The notes beneath the pieces are model-generated. The model did not search any database. It was not told the origin of the DNA and saw only the letters and a program-made list of their open reading frames with translations. Source: Actinomadura rupiterrae (GTDB lineage Bacteria > Actinomycetota > Actinomycetes > Streptosporangiales > Streptosporangiaceae). From it: a stretch of DNA of 64,000 bases. The stretch lies in NCBI RefSeq assembly GCF_024172125.1, contig NZ_JAMZEA010000002.1, positions 620,001 to 684,000 on the forward strand, written 5' to 3'. Below are positions 40,586 through 48,529 of the stretch, one piece after another; the first letter of the stretch is position 1; each line of letters opens with the position of its first letter. The position numbers and the translations under genes are program-made.

Positions 40586-40882
40586 CTAGGCGGCGTTGGC
40601 GCGGCGCATGCGGCGGCGGCGCTCGGAGGCGCGCTCGTCCTCGTTGAGTCCGCCCCAGGTGCCGTACTTCTCGGGCCGGGAGACGGCGTAGTCCAGACAC
40701 TCGTTGCGGACCGGGCAGCCCATGCAGATCTGCTTGGCCTTGCGCTCACGGATCTCGCGTTCGGGCTGGCGCTCGCCGTCGGGGCCGAAGAAGAGCACGA
40801 GGTCTTCCCCCCGGCACGCCGCGGCGTCCTGCCAGCCCCACGAGGGACGAGGGAGGTTTGCCTGCCGACGTACCTGAGCCAT
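40586..40882 (-). CDS. WhiB-family iron-sulfur transcriptional regulator
   Basis: 98-residue Wbl protein. Four cluster ligands: AAACRGED (Cys about 23), KQICMGCPVRNECLDYA (CxxC-x5-C at about 54, 57, 63), followed by the GTWGG turn and a basic C-terminus (ERRRRMRRANAA) that contacts DNA. Wbl proteins bind the primary sigma factor region 4. Start ATG 40882 has AAGGTGG upstream. Not clearly WhiA/B/D or WhiB7 by sequence; subtype left open. Confidence 0.93.
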   Translation of the reverse strand: MAQVRRQANLPRPSWGWQDAAACRGEDLVLFFGPDGERQPEREIRERKAKQICMGCPVRNECLDYAVSRPEKYGTWGGLNEDERASERRRRMRRANAA

Positions 40883-41072
40883 GGAACACCCACCTTGGTT
40901 GTTTTTACTGAGCAATTTCGGGACATGGACGCTCGACGTGCCTCAGCCGCTAGCGTCCGAAGCGCCGAATGGTCCAACGTCTGGAGTTGCCGCTCTTGTT
41001 CCCCGCCCGGTTCACCGGGTCCGTGGGGACGAGACGACGGGAGACCCTCGAAATAATGGGGCCTCGGAGAGA

Positions 41073-41993
41073 TTACACGAGGGCCGCCTCGTTGAGAAGG
41101 GTGAGGTCGGTAACAAGGTGGGTCTGGAGCTTCTCTTGGCACTCCGGACCGCATCCTCCGGACTCTTCGCCGCGTTCCACGACCACTCGGTAACGGTTCC
41201 CTCCGGCGGACACCACCGCCTCGTAGGGAGATGCTCCCGAGAGCCTCTCGACGGTCACGCCCGCCACGTCCAGAACACCCGTCCGGGCCCGGACGGCGTG
41301 CTCGGCGGCCTGCGCGGGTTCGGGCATTCCGGCCCTTCCTCGCAGGTGGTCGAGGACGACCCGTCCGTTCAGGTAAGCGGAGACGGCGGTCTCGGCCTCG
41401 GCGGGACCGAGGTTCCCGTAGTAGATCGCATGCGGAAGGCACACGAGGTTCGCCGCATATCGATCACCTCCGACATGGGTGGTCTCCCATACAAGGCCGC
41501 CGAAACGTGATGTGAGGTACCGGGCGAGGGGCGCGCCCGTCCTTGCGCAGCAGGCGTTCCGCCTCCCGTGCGTGCATACGAGGAGGACCGGCTCGTCAAC
41601 GGCCTCGCCCCATCCGGGACGCTCCCCGGAGGCCACCGCCTCGAAGTCGAGCCCGGCTAGCTCCGCGTGATCGTCCAGCTCGCGCGTCTCAAGCCAGACG
41701 TCCGTCCCGTGGGACCACCCGATGTACACCCTGAACGGCGGCGTCGCCCGCCGCCCGCGTCCGGCCCGCCGGATCAGCTGTGGCCGCACACCCGCCGCCT
41801 GCGCGCGCTGGACGGCGCTCGCGAGCGCTTCCGGCTCCGCCAGCTGCTCGACCCGCTCGGGCCAGGGCCCGGGGTGCTCGACCAGCACCCAGGCCCGGGG
41901 TTTCTGGGTGGCGGTGGCCAGGCACGGATGTGCCGCGGAGTGACTCCCGGGACAGTGCCCGCAACCGCTCTGGCGCTCCACGCCACGCCCCAC
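41073..41993 (-). CDS. Sucrase/ferredoxin-like protein, iron-regulated
   Basis: 306-residue protein of the sucrase/ferredoxin-like family, thioredoxin-like fold with a [2Fe-2S]-type Cys set: CTHGRRNACCARTG (about 139-152) and WETTHVGGDRYAANLVCLPHAIYYG, then GGCGPECQEKL near the C-terminus. Family members often sit beside siderophore genes and are suggested to release iron by reduction. An IdeR/DmdR-like iron box is 30 bases upstream, which strongly links it to iron starvation. GTG 41993 chosen; GTG at 41981 possible. C-terminal Cys motif intact. Confidence 0.87.
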   Translation of the reverse strand: MGRGVERQSGCGHCPGSHSAAHPCLATATQKPRAWVLVEHPGPWPERVEQLAEPEALASAVQRAQAAGVRPQLIRRAGRGRRATPPFRVYIGWSHGTDVWLETRELDDHAELAGLDFEAVASGERPGWGEAVDEPVLLVCTHGRRNACCARTGAPLARYLTSRFGGLVWETTHVGGDRYAANLVCLPHAIYYGNLGPAEAETAVSAYLNGRVVLDHLRGRAGMPEPAQAAEHAVRARTGVLDVAGVTVERLSGASPYEAVVSAGGNRYRVVVERGEESGGCGPECQEKLQTHLVTDLTLLNEAALV

Positions 41994-42022
41994 GCCACGC
42001 CCCCCGTCAGCCCGGATGTGAA

Positions 42023-42041
42023 TTAGGCCAGGCTAACCTCA
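42023..42041. promoter_or_regulatory. IdeR/DmdR iron box
   Basis: TTAGGCCAGGCTAACCTCA matches the actinobacterial DtxR/IdeR consensus TTAGGTTAGGCTAACCTAA at 16 of 19 positions. It is 30 bases before the start of the leftward sucrase/ferredoxin-like gene, overlapping its expected promoter, so iron-loaded DmdR/IdeR should repress that gene. Confidence 0.88.
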
Positions 42042-42109
42042 CGCCCTGCCCGGGCGCCATGGCAGTGACCCAGCTCATACCCGATCCGATCTTCTGCGAT
42101 GCCCCGGCT

Positions 42110-43699
42110 TCACCTGGTAAAGGAGGTGATGTCCGCGGGACGGAGCGCGGCCTCGGCCGCGGGGAGCGCGGCGGCGCGGTCGGCCGGGACCAGGCCCAGG
42201 CGGGTGCGGCGGTCGAGGAGGTCGGACGCGTCCAGCGCGCCCTCGTGGCGGACGGCCCAGGCGAGTTCGGCGCCCAGGACGGCGGAGCCCGCGAAGACCG
42301 GTTCGAGCAGCGAGGCGTCCTCGCGGGCCATGGCGGCGAGGAGCGGAGCCTCGGTGCCGTAGCGCTGGACGAGCCGGCGCGGCGCGTCGAGGCGGGCGAG
42401 GGCGTCCGGACGGGCGGCGCCGACCAGCGGGATCCGGGCCGTCCGGGACGCTCCGGCGCCGAGGCCCTTGGCGGCGAGGACGGCGTCGACGGCGTCCTCG
42501 GCCATCCGGCGGTAGGTGGTGAGCTTGCCGCCGACGATCGTGACGATCCCGTCGGGCGAGGTCAGGACGGCATGCTTGCGGGAGATGTCGGCGGTGGAGC
42601 CGTGCGCGTCGTCCAGCAGCGGGCGCAGGCCGGCGAACGCGCCGAGCACGTCCGCGCGGCGCACGGGGACGTCCAGCGCGGAGTCGAGGATGTCGAGCAG
42701 GAAGCCGATCTCGGCGGGTGTCGGCTCCGGGACGTCCGGGATCGGGCCGTCGGCGGGCTCGTCGGTGAGGCCGACGTACACGCGCCCGTCGCCCTGCGGG
42801 ATCACCAGGACGAACCGGTTGGTCTCACCAGGGATCGGGATGTGCAGGCCCGTGCCGAGCCCGCCCAAGGCCTCGGCGCGGACGACCAGGTGCGTCCCGC
42901 GCGACGGACGAAGCCGGACGCCGTCCACGAGTCCGCCGGCCCACACCCCCGCCGCGTTGACCACCGAGCGGGCGCGGATCGTGAACTCGCTGCCGGTCAG
43001 CTCATCCCGGACCTGCGCGCCCGTGCCGTCCAGTTCCAGCGCCCGGACGCGGGTCAGGATGCGCGCGCCGTGCGCGGCGGCCGTCCGGGCGATGGCCGTG
43101 ACCAGGCGCGCGTCGTCGGCGAGCTGGCCGTCCCAGGAGAGGAGGCCGCCGCGCAGCCCGTACGTCCGCAGCCCCGGGGCGAGCCGCAGCGTCTCCACTG
43201 AGGAGAGGCGGCGCGGGCCGGGAAGCACGGAACGCGGAGTGCGGGCACCCAGCCGAAGCGCATCCCCGGCCTGCAACCCCGCGCGCACGAGGGCGGCCTG
43301 GGAACGGGACACGAGCGGGGTGAGCGGCATCACGAACGGGAGGGCGCGCACGAGGTGCGGCGCGGTCCGCGCCATCAGCACGCCGCGCTCGACGGCGCTC
43401 TCGTGCGCGACGTCCACCTGTCCGGACGCCAGGTAGCGCAGGCCGCCGTGGATGAGCTTCGAACTCCACCGGGACGTCCCGAAGGCGAGGTCGTGCGCGT
43501 CGATCGCGGCGACGCTGAGCCCCCGCGAAGCGGCGTCCATCGCCACCCCCGCGCCCGTGGCCCCGAGCCCGACCACCAGCACGTCCACGACCTCGCCGGG
43601 CAGCGCCTCCAGCTCCCGCGCCCGCCGCGCGGCGTTCAACGACGACCGGACGGGCGCCATGGCGCGCGCGCCCTCTCCGGGGTGCTGTGCAGGCGTCAT
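42110..43699 (-). CDS. glpD: Aerobic glycerol-3-phosphate dehydrogenase (GlpD)
   Basis: 529-residue FAD enzyme oxidising sn-glycerol-3-phosphate to dihydroxyacetone phosphate at the membrane. FAD loop VVGLGATGAGVAMDAASRGL (about 42-61), FGTSRWSSKLIHGGLRYL (family signature), VNAAGVWAG, and RRMAEDAVD in the C-terminal domain. ATG 43699 overlaps the TetR stop (ATGA); an alternative start is 43660. Order glpD-tetR divergent from a flavoprotein and a lipid kinase equals Rv2249c-Rv2252 of M. tuberculosis, supporting a role in glycerolipid metabolism. Confidence 0.95.
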   Translation of the reverse strand: MTPAQHPGEGARAMAPVRSSLNAARRARELEALPGEVVDVLVVGLGATGAGVAMDAASRGLSVAAIDAHDLAFGTSRWSSKLIHGGLRYLASGQVDVAHESAVERGVLMARTAPHLVRALPFVMPLTPLVSRSQAALVRAGLQAGDALRLGARTPRSVLPGPRRLSSVETLRLAPGLRTYGLRGGLLSWDGQLADDARLVTAIARTAAAHGARILTRVRALELDGTGAQVRDELTGSEFTIRARSVVNAAGVWAGGLVDGVRLRPSRGTHLVVRAEALGGLGTGLHIPIPGETNRFVLVIPQGDGRVYVGLTDEPADGPIPDVPEPTPAEIGFLLDILDSALDVPVRRADVLGAFAGLRPLLDDAHGSTADISRKHAVLTSPDGIVTIVGGKLTTYRRMAEDAVDAVLAAKGLGAGASRTARIPLVGAARPDALARLDAPRRLVQRYGTEAPLLAAMAREDASLLEPVFAGSAVLGAELAWAVRHEGALDASDLLDRRTRLGLVPADRAAALPAAEAALRPADITSFTR

Positions 43700-44301
43700 G
43701 GAGCCAGGGTCCTTTCCAGGATGGTGCGGAGTTCGGCGTCGAGCGCCTCGTAGGTGAGCGCGGGGTCGGCGGGGTCGGCGACCGTCCGCCCGGACAGCGC
43801 GAAGGACTGGACGACCAGCAGCAGCGCCCGCGCCTGCCGCGCCGGGTCGCTCCTGCGGACCGAGCCGTCCGCGTGCCCGGCGGCGAGCGCCTCCTCGAAG
43901 ATCTCCAGGAAGGCGGCCTGGCTCGCGCCGAGCCGGTCCAGCAGGTACGGCAGCAGCAGCTCGGGGTCGACGTCCAGGATCTTGCGCATCAGCGGGTGCT
44001 CCCGGAGCGCCCCGACACCGCTCACCAGCCCGTCCACCAGCAGCTCGCGGACCGTCCGGCCGCCGGTGGCGGCGGTCGCGGGCCGGACGGCGGTCCCGAC
44101 CGCGGTCCACTCGCGGGTCATGAGGTCGGCGACGATGGTCCGGACGTCCGGCCAGCGGCGGTACAGCGTCATCCGGGAGACGCCGGCGCGGCGGGCGATG
44201 TCGGTGAGCGTGGTCCGGCGCACGCCGACCGCGAGGACGCAGTCGCGCGCCGCGTCCAGCACGGCCTGCTCGTCCATCCTGTTGTGACGATTCGACGTCA
44301 T
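43696..44301 (-). CDS. TetR-family regulator (Rv2250c-like)
   Basis: 201-residue repressor. Helix-turn-helix RTTLTDIARRAGVSRMTLYRRWPDVRT (about 29-55), TetR C-terminal domain with Leu-rich dimer helices. Translationally coupled to glpD and divergent from the AGPS-like gene, so it likely controls both transcripts. TGTGAC and GTCACA arms near 44284-44308 are a weak operator candidate. Confidence 0.9.
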   Translation of the reverse strand: MTSNRHNRMDEQAVLDAARDCVLAVGVRRTTLTDIARRAGVSRMTLYRRWPDVRTIVADLMTREWTAVGTAVRPATAATGGRTVRELLVDGLVSGVGALREHPLMRKILDVDPELLLPYLLDRLGASQAAFLEIFEEALAAGHADGSVRRSDPARQARALLLVVQSFALSGRTVADPADPALTYEALDAELRTILERTLAP

Positions 44302-44351
44302 GTGTCACAGTGTAAGCCCGTAGGACGAGTTGAGCCACTTGGAGGAGCGCG

Positions 44352-46016
44352 GTGGGTACCGGCGACATGCTGTGGAGCGGCTGGGGCGATCCGTCCCGGG
44401 CGACGCCCCTGCCCGAGCCCGTCGTCGGGCTGCTGCGCGAGCTGCTCGGCGTGAAGCCGGCCGAGGCCCCGCCGCTCGCCCTGGACGAGATCGTCCTGCC
44501 CGCGCCGCGGCTCTCCGACACCGCGCTCAAGGCGCTGCGGGACGCGGTCGGCGCCGAGCACGTCCGGACGGACGCCGAGACCCGCGTCCGGCACACGCGC
44601 GGCAAGTCCACGCCCGACCTGCTGCGCATCCGCGCGGGCCAGGCGGACGACGCGCCCGATGCCGTCGTCCTGCCCGGCTCGCACGACGAGGTCCTCGCCG
44701 TCCTCAAGGCGTGCGCCGGGCACCGCACCGCGGTCGTCCCGTTCGGCGGCGGCACCTCGGTCGTCGGCGGCCTCGCCCCCACGGATGTGACCTCGTTCAT
44801 CGCGCTCGACCTGCGCCGCCTCGACGCGCTCGTCGATCTGGACGAGGTGTCCCGCACCGCCACCTTCCAGCCGGGCCTGCGCGCCCCCCGCGCCGAGGAG
44901 CTGCTGCGCGAGCGCGGTTACACGCTCGGCCACTTCCCGCAGTCGTTCGAGTGGGCGACGATCGGCGGGTTCGCCGCCGCGCGGTCCAGCGGGCAGGCGT
45001 CCGCCGGGTACGGGCGGTTCGACGAGATGGTCGTCGGCCTGACCGTCGCGACCCCCGCCGGGACGCTCGACCTCGGCCGCGCGCCGAAGTCCGCCGCCGG
45101 ACCCGACCTGCGCCAGCTCGTCCTCGGCTCGGAGGGCGCGTTCGGCGTCATCACGTCCGTCCGCGTCCGGATCAAGCCGGTCCCGGACGCGCACGCGTAC
45201 GAGGGCTGGCGCTTCCCCGACTTCGAATCCGGGTCCCGCGCGCTGCGCACGCTCGCCCAGGACGGCCCGCTGCCCACCGTCCTCCGCCTCTCGGACGAGA
45301 CGGAGACGATGATCGGCCTGGCGGACCCGTCCGGTGTCGGCTCCGGACTGTCGGACGCCGCGGGCTGCCTGGTCGTCCTCGGTGTCGAAGGCACCCCGGA
45401 CGAGATCGAGGCCCGCCGCGCGAAGATCCACGACGTCCTCGCGGGCCTCGGCGGCGAGCCGCTCGGCACGGCGCCCGGCGAGAAGTGGGAGCACGGCCGC
45501 TTCAACGCCCCCTACCTGCGGGACGCGCTGCTCGACGTCGGCGCGTTCGCCGAGACGCTGGAAACGGCCGCGTTCTGGACCGACATCCCGGCCCTGTACG
45601 CGGGCGTGCGCGACGCCCTTACCGGGACGCTCACCGCGAACGGGACACCGCCGCTGGTCATGTGCCACATCTCGCACGTCTACGCGTCCGGCGCGTCGCT
45701 GTACTTCACGGTCGTCTCGGCGCAGGGCGAGGACGCCGTCCCGCACTGGGAGAAGGCCAAGCACGCCGCGAACGACGCGATCCTCGCCGCCGGCGGGACG
45801 ATCAGCCACCACCACGGCGTCGGCACCGACCACCGCGACTGGTACGCCCGCGAGACCGGCCCGCTCGGCATCGCCGCGCTGCGGGCGGTGAAGGGCGCGC
45901 TCGACCCGTCCGGCATCCTGAACCCCGGCATCCTCTTCCGGCCGGAATCCGGCCAGGGGGTGCGGGAGGACGCCTCCTCCGGAGAGAATCAGCTCCCCCC
46001 GGCCGCCGAGGAGTAG
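44352..46016 (+). CDS. FAD-binding oxidase, alkyl-DHAP-synthase-like (Rv2251-like)
   Basis: 554-residue flavoprotein of the vanillyl-alcohol oxidase family, similar to alkyldihydroxyacetonephosphate synthase. FAD-binding VVPFGGGTSVVGGLAP (about 132-147), ATIGGFAAARSSGQASAGYG, and the C-terminal TISHHHGVGTDHRDWY (His cluster and Tyr typical of ADPS). In ether-lipid synthesis this enzyme swaps an acyl for an alkyl group on DHAP, and GlpD next door makes DHAP. Bacterial ether lipids are not otherwise indicated, so the product is open. GTG start, GGAGGAG ribosome site. Confidence 0.9.
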   Translation: MGTGDMLWSGWGDPSRATPLPEPVVGLLRELLGVKPAEAPPLALDEIVLPAPRLSDTALKALRDAVGAEHVRTDAETRVRHTRGKSTPDLLRIRAGQADDAPDAVVLPGSHDEVLAVLKACAGHRTAVVPFGGGTSVVGGLAPTDVTSFIALDLRRLDALVDLDEVSRTATFQPGLRAPRAEELLRERGYTLGHFPQSFEWATIGGFAAARSSGQASAGYGRFDEMVVGLTVATPAGTLDLGRAPKSAAGPDLRQLVLGSEGAFGVITSVRVRIKPVPDAHAYEGWRFPDFESGSRALRTLAQDGPLPTVLRLSDETETMIGLADPSGVGSGLSDAAGCLVVLGVEGTPDEIEARRAKIHDVLAGLGGEPLGTAPGEKWEHGRFNAPYLRDALLDVGAFAETLETAAFWTDIPALYAGVRDALTGTLTANGTPPLVMCHISHVYASGASLYFTVVSAQGEDAVPHWEKAKHAANDAILAAGGTISHHHGVGTDHRDWYARETGPLGIAALRAVKGALDPSGILNPGILFRPESGQGVREDASSGENQLPPAAEE

Positions 46017-46022
46017 CCCCCC

Positions 46023-46907
46023 ATGACCACCCGTGTGTTCACCGCCGTCGTCAACCCGACGGCAGGCGGTTCGGCCTCGGCGGCGACGCTGATCCCGCTC
46101 GCCCGCGCTTTGCGCGAGGCCGGCGCCGAGCTGGTCGTGGAGTACAGCCGCGGCCTGGAGCACGCCACCGCCCTCGCGCGCGGCGCGGCCGACGCGGGGC
46201 ACGTGGTGCTCGGCGTCGGCGGGGACGGCATGGTCGGCACCGTCGGCGGCGCGCTCGTCGGCACGGACGCGGTGTTCGGCATCGTCCCGGCCGGGCGCGG
46301 CAACGACTTCGCGCGGCAGCTCGGCATCCCGTCCGAGCCGTCCGCGCTGGCCGAACTGCTGCTGCGCGGCGAGCCGCGCGCGGTCGACGCGATCGAGGCG
46401 AACGGCGTGCCGGTGCTCGGCAGCGTCTATGCCGGAGTGGACGCCGTCGCGAACCTCAACGCGAACCGCTCGCGCTGGCTGCGCGGCTCGGCGTCCTACT
46501 ACGTGGGCGCGCTGCGCGCCGTCCTCGCCTGGAAGCCCGCCCGCTACCGCGTCACGGTGGACGGCGCGGAGCACCGCTTCCGCGGCTACACCGTCGTCGC
46601 GGCCAACTCCGGCTACTACGGCTTCGGCCGCCACGTCGCCCCGGACGCCTCCGTCGACGACGGCCTGCTCGACGTGATCGTGGTCAAGCACGGCCCGAAG
46701 CCGCTGTTCTTCGCCGTCATGCGCGAGCTGGCGGACGGGTCGCACATCCGGCGTCCCCAGGTCGAGGTTCTACGCGGCCGCGAGGTCCGTATCGAACTGG
46801 ACGACCCGGACCGCGTCCTGCCCTACGGCGCCGACGGCGAGCTCCCCGGCGAGCTCCCCGTGACCGCCCGCGTCCTCCCCGGCGCCCTCCGCGTCCTGGC
46901 CCCCTGA
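46023..46907 (+). CDS. Diacylglycerol kinase / lipid kinase (DagK-like, Rv2252-like)
   Basis: 294-residue soluble lipid kinase of the DGK catalytic family. N-terminal VVNPTAGGSASA, ATP-site GVGGDGMVGTVGG (about 68-80) and VPAGRGNDFARQLGI, C-terminal beta-sandwich ANSGYYGFGRHVAPDASVDDGLLDVI. It phosphorylates diacylglycerol to phosphatidic acid; Rv2252 does this and feeds phosphatidylinositol mannoside synthesis. Six bases after the flavoprotein gene: one operon. Confidence 0.93.
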   Translation: MTTRVFTAVVNPTAGGSASAATLIPLARALREAGAELVVEYSRGLEHATALARGAADAGHVVLGVGGDGMVGTVGGALVGTDAVFGIVPAGRGNDFARQLGIPSEPSALAELLLRGEPRAVDAIEANGVPVLGSVYAGVDAVANLNANRSRWLRGSASYYVGALRAVLAWKPARYRVTVDGAEHRFRGYTVVAANSGYYGFGRHVAPDASVDDGLLDVIVVKHGPKPLFFAVMRELADGSHIRRPQVEVLRGREVRIELDDPDRVLPYGADGELPGELPVTARVLPGALRVLAP

Positions 46908-46914
46908 AGCCGCC

Positions 46915-46962
46915 GCCCCCGACCGCCTCCGCCCCCGGCCGCCTCCGCCCCCGACCGCCTCC
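46915..46962. repeat. 16-bp tandem repeat, three copies
   Basis: GCCCCCGACCGCCTCC at 46915, 46931 (one change) and 46947, directly after the lipid kinase stop. Beyond it, ATTTGGGCC occurs twice near 47031-47052. These 3' sequences may help end transcription. Confidence 0.75.
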
Positions 46963-47138
46963 GCGACCTGAACCCGGAGGGTTGGGACGTCCTGGGAAAG
47001 GGGTATCAGGGGGTTGACCTGGGGATTCGAGATTTGGGCCCGGTATTTGGGCCGGTTTACGGGAACATTACGGGCGTCCCCCTAGTCTTCATAGTGCGTC
47101 CCGGTTCTGCTGGGACAAGGGTCGTCTGTGGAGGCATC

Positions 47139-47285
47139 ATGAGAAGGCGACACGTCGCCGTTCTGGGGGGACTCATGATGGCCGCAGACGCCCTCGCCGT
47201 GGTGGCGCCGGTGTCCATGGGGGTGGCACCGGCGCCCGCCGCGGCTCGGGACACCCCGCCGAACCCCATCCGCAGCGTGGCCTGA
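47139..47285 (+). CDS. Small secreted peptide (48 residues)
   Basis: MRRRHVAVLGGLMMAADALA is a basic, hydrophobic signal-peptide start, with likely cleavage near APAAA, leaving a mature tail RDTPPNPIRSVA. A GGAGG ribosome site precedes the ATG by seven bases, and GGGAAC with a later CTTCAT-type element upstream (47059 on) could be an ECF promoter. Short length makes it tentative. M. tuberculosis has a secreted protein (Rv2253) at the equivalent place but no similarity can be claimed. Confidence 0.5.
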   Translation: MRRRHVAVLGGLMMAADALAVVAPVSMGVAPAPAAARDTPPNPIRSVA

Positions 47286-47389
47286 CCAGCGTCCGGGACG
47301 CCCTCTTCCCCTGATGGCTTCCACCTCGCGACGGCGCGGGGCGGCCGGATAGCGGCGGCCCGGCCCGTCCAGGCCCTAGGGTTGGTCCC

Positions 47390-47788
47390 GTGCGCACGCT
47401 GCTGAACATCGTCTGGCTCGTCTTCGCCGGTTTCTGGATGGCGCTCGGCTACGCCGTCGCCGGCGTCATCTGCTGCATCCTGATCATCACCATCCCGTTC
47501 GGGATCGCGTCGTTCCGCATCGCGCTGTTCGCGCTCTGGCCCTTCGGGCAGAAGGTCGTCAAGCGCCCGGACGCGGGCACCGGGTCCTGCCTGGGCAACG
47601 CCATCTGGCTGGTCTTCGCCGGGATCTGGCTGGCCATCGGGCACATCGTCACCGGTGTCGCGCTCTGCGTCACGATCATCGGCATCCCGTTCGGCATCGC
47701 CAACTTCAAGCTCGTCCCGATCTCGCTGACCCCGCTCGGCCGGGAGATCGTCCCGACGGACGACCCGCGCACCTTCACCGTCGCTTAG
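47390..47788 (+). CDS. YccF-domain membrane protein
   Basis: 132-residue inner-membrane protein with two tandem YccF domains, each of type LVFAGFWMALGYAVAGVICCILIITIPFGIASF (residues about 8-42) and again LVFAGIWLAIGHIVTGVALCVTIIGIPFGIANF (about 74-108), giving four helices. GTG start at 47390. Function of YccF is unknown. Complete length. Confidence 0.9.
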   Translation: MRTLLNIVWLVFAGFWMALGYAVAGVICCILIITIPFGIASFRIALFALWPFGQKVVKRPDAGTGSCLGNAIWLVFAGIWLAIGHIVTGVALCVTIIGIPFGIANFKLVPISLTPLGREIVPTDDPRTFTVA

Positions 47789-47805
47789 GGGCCGTCCGCC
47801 CGCTT

Positions 47806-47821
47806 TGTGATCCAGATCACA
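47806..47821. promoter_or_regulatory. CRP-family binding site
   Basis: TGTGATC-CA-GATCACA is a full match to the TGTGA-N6-TCACA consensus of CRP-type regulators, including the actinobacterial cAMP receptor proteins (Crp of Streptomyces, Rv3676). It lies 151 bases before the DUF485-acetate symporter operon and 18 after the YccF gene, in a position to activate the operon. Confidence 0.82.
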
Positions 47822-47971
47822 GGACGGCATCGGTCGCGCATCGGCGCGGTCTCCAGTTCATCTGGTCAACCAAGTTCTTGCTCAACTGGCCCGCACCGGC
47901 CACCTCCGTAGGGCATCGTTGCCGCCGATCACGGTGACATTCAGTAAGGGATCTACTCCCGGAGGTGATCA

Positions 47972-48529
47972 GTGACCACAGAGTCCACCGGACGGCCCGA
48001 ACCCCCGGGCGGCGGGCTGGACGAGGCGGCGTATCTGAGGATCGACGAGAGCCCTGAGTTCCAGCGGCTCAAGTCCGCCTTCCGCCGGTTCGTCTTCCCG
48101 CTGACCGCGGCGTTCCTGGTCTGGTACCTGCTCTACGTCGTCCTGTCCGCGTACGCCCGCGACTTCATGGCGAAGAAGGTCTGGGGCGAGATCAACGTCG
48201 CGCTCGTCTTCGGGCTGCTCCAGTTCGTGTCCACCTTCCTCATCGCGCTCGCCTACGAGCGCTACTCCCGCGGCAGGCTCGAACCGCTCGCCGCCGGCGT
48301 CCGCAGTGAGGAAGCGTCCCTGGCCGTCCCGGCCCAGCCCTCCGAGCCCGCGGCCGAGTCGACCGAGCCTTCGGCCACGTCCACCGAGGCTGCGGCCACG
48401 GAATCCGCGGCCACGTCCACCGAGCCCGCGACCACTCCGGACGCGGTGCCCGGCCAGGCTCCCGCTCCGGACACGGAGGCGGCGGCGGGCGAGACGAGCG
48501 CGGCCCCGGGTGAGGAGGAGGGCAAGTGA
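47972..48529 (+). CDS. DUF485 membrane protein with long Ala/Thr/Glu tail
   Basis: 185-residue inner-membrane protein. DUF485 core (about 28-100) with two helices, FPLTAAFLVWYLLYVVLSAYARDF and VALVFGLLQFVSTFLIALAY, typical of the small partner of ActP-type acetate permeases. The C-terminal 75 residues are an unusual Ala/Thr/Ser/Pro/Glu-rich, repetitive, acidic tail (units like AATESAATSTEP). GTG start, GGAGGTGATC ribosome site. Overlaps the symporter start. Confidence 0.88.
   Translation: MTTESTGRPEPPGGGLDEAAYLRIDESPEFQRLKSAFRRFVFPLTAAFLVWYLLYVVLSAYARDFMAKKVWGEINVALVFGLLQFVSTFLIALAYERYSRGRLEPLAAGVRSEEASLAVPAQPSEPAAESTEPSATSTEAAATESAATSTEPATTPDAVPGQAPAPDTEAAAGETSAAPGEEEGK

Noticed and set aside
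44282-44312. TetR operator TGTGAC...GTCACA between tetR and the flavoprotein gene
   Set aside because: Arms are short and widely spaced and partly inside the TetR coding start; too weak to list as a site.
44330-47017. Long rightward open frame (895 codons) over the flavoprotein and lipid kinase genes
   Set aside because: It is out of frame with two strongly supported proteins and has no motifs.
47011-47100. Housekeeping promoter (TTGACC) for the small secreted peptide
   Set aside because: No -10 element is found at a suitable distance; the ECF-like GGGAAC is only a weak alternative.
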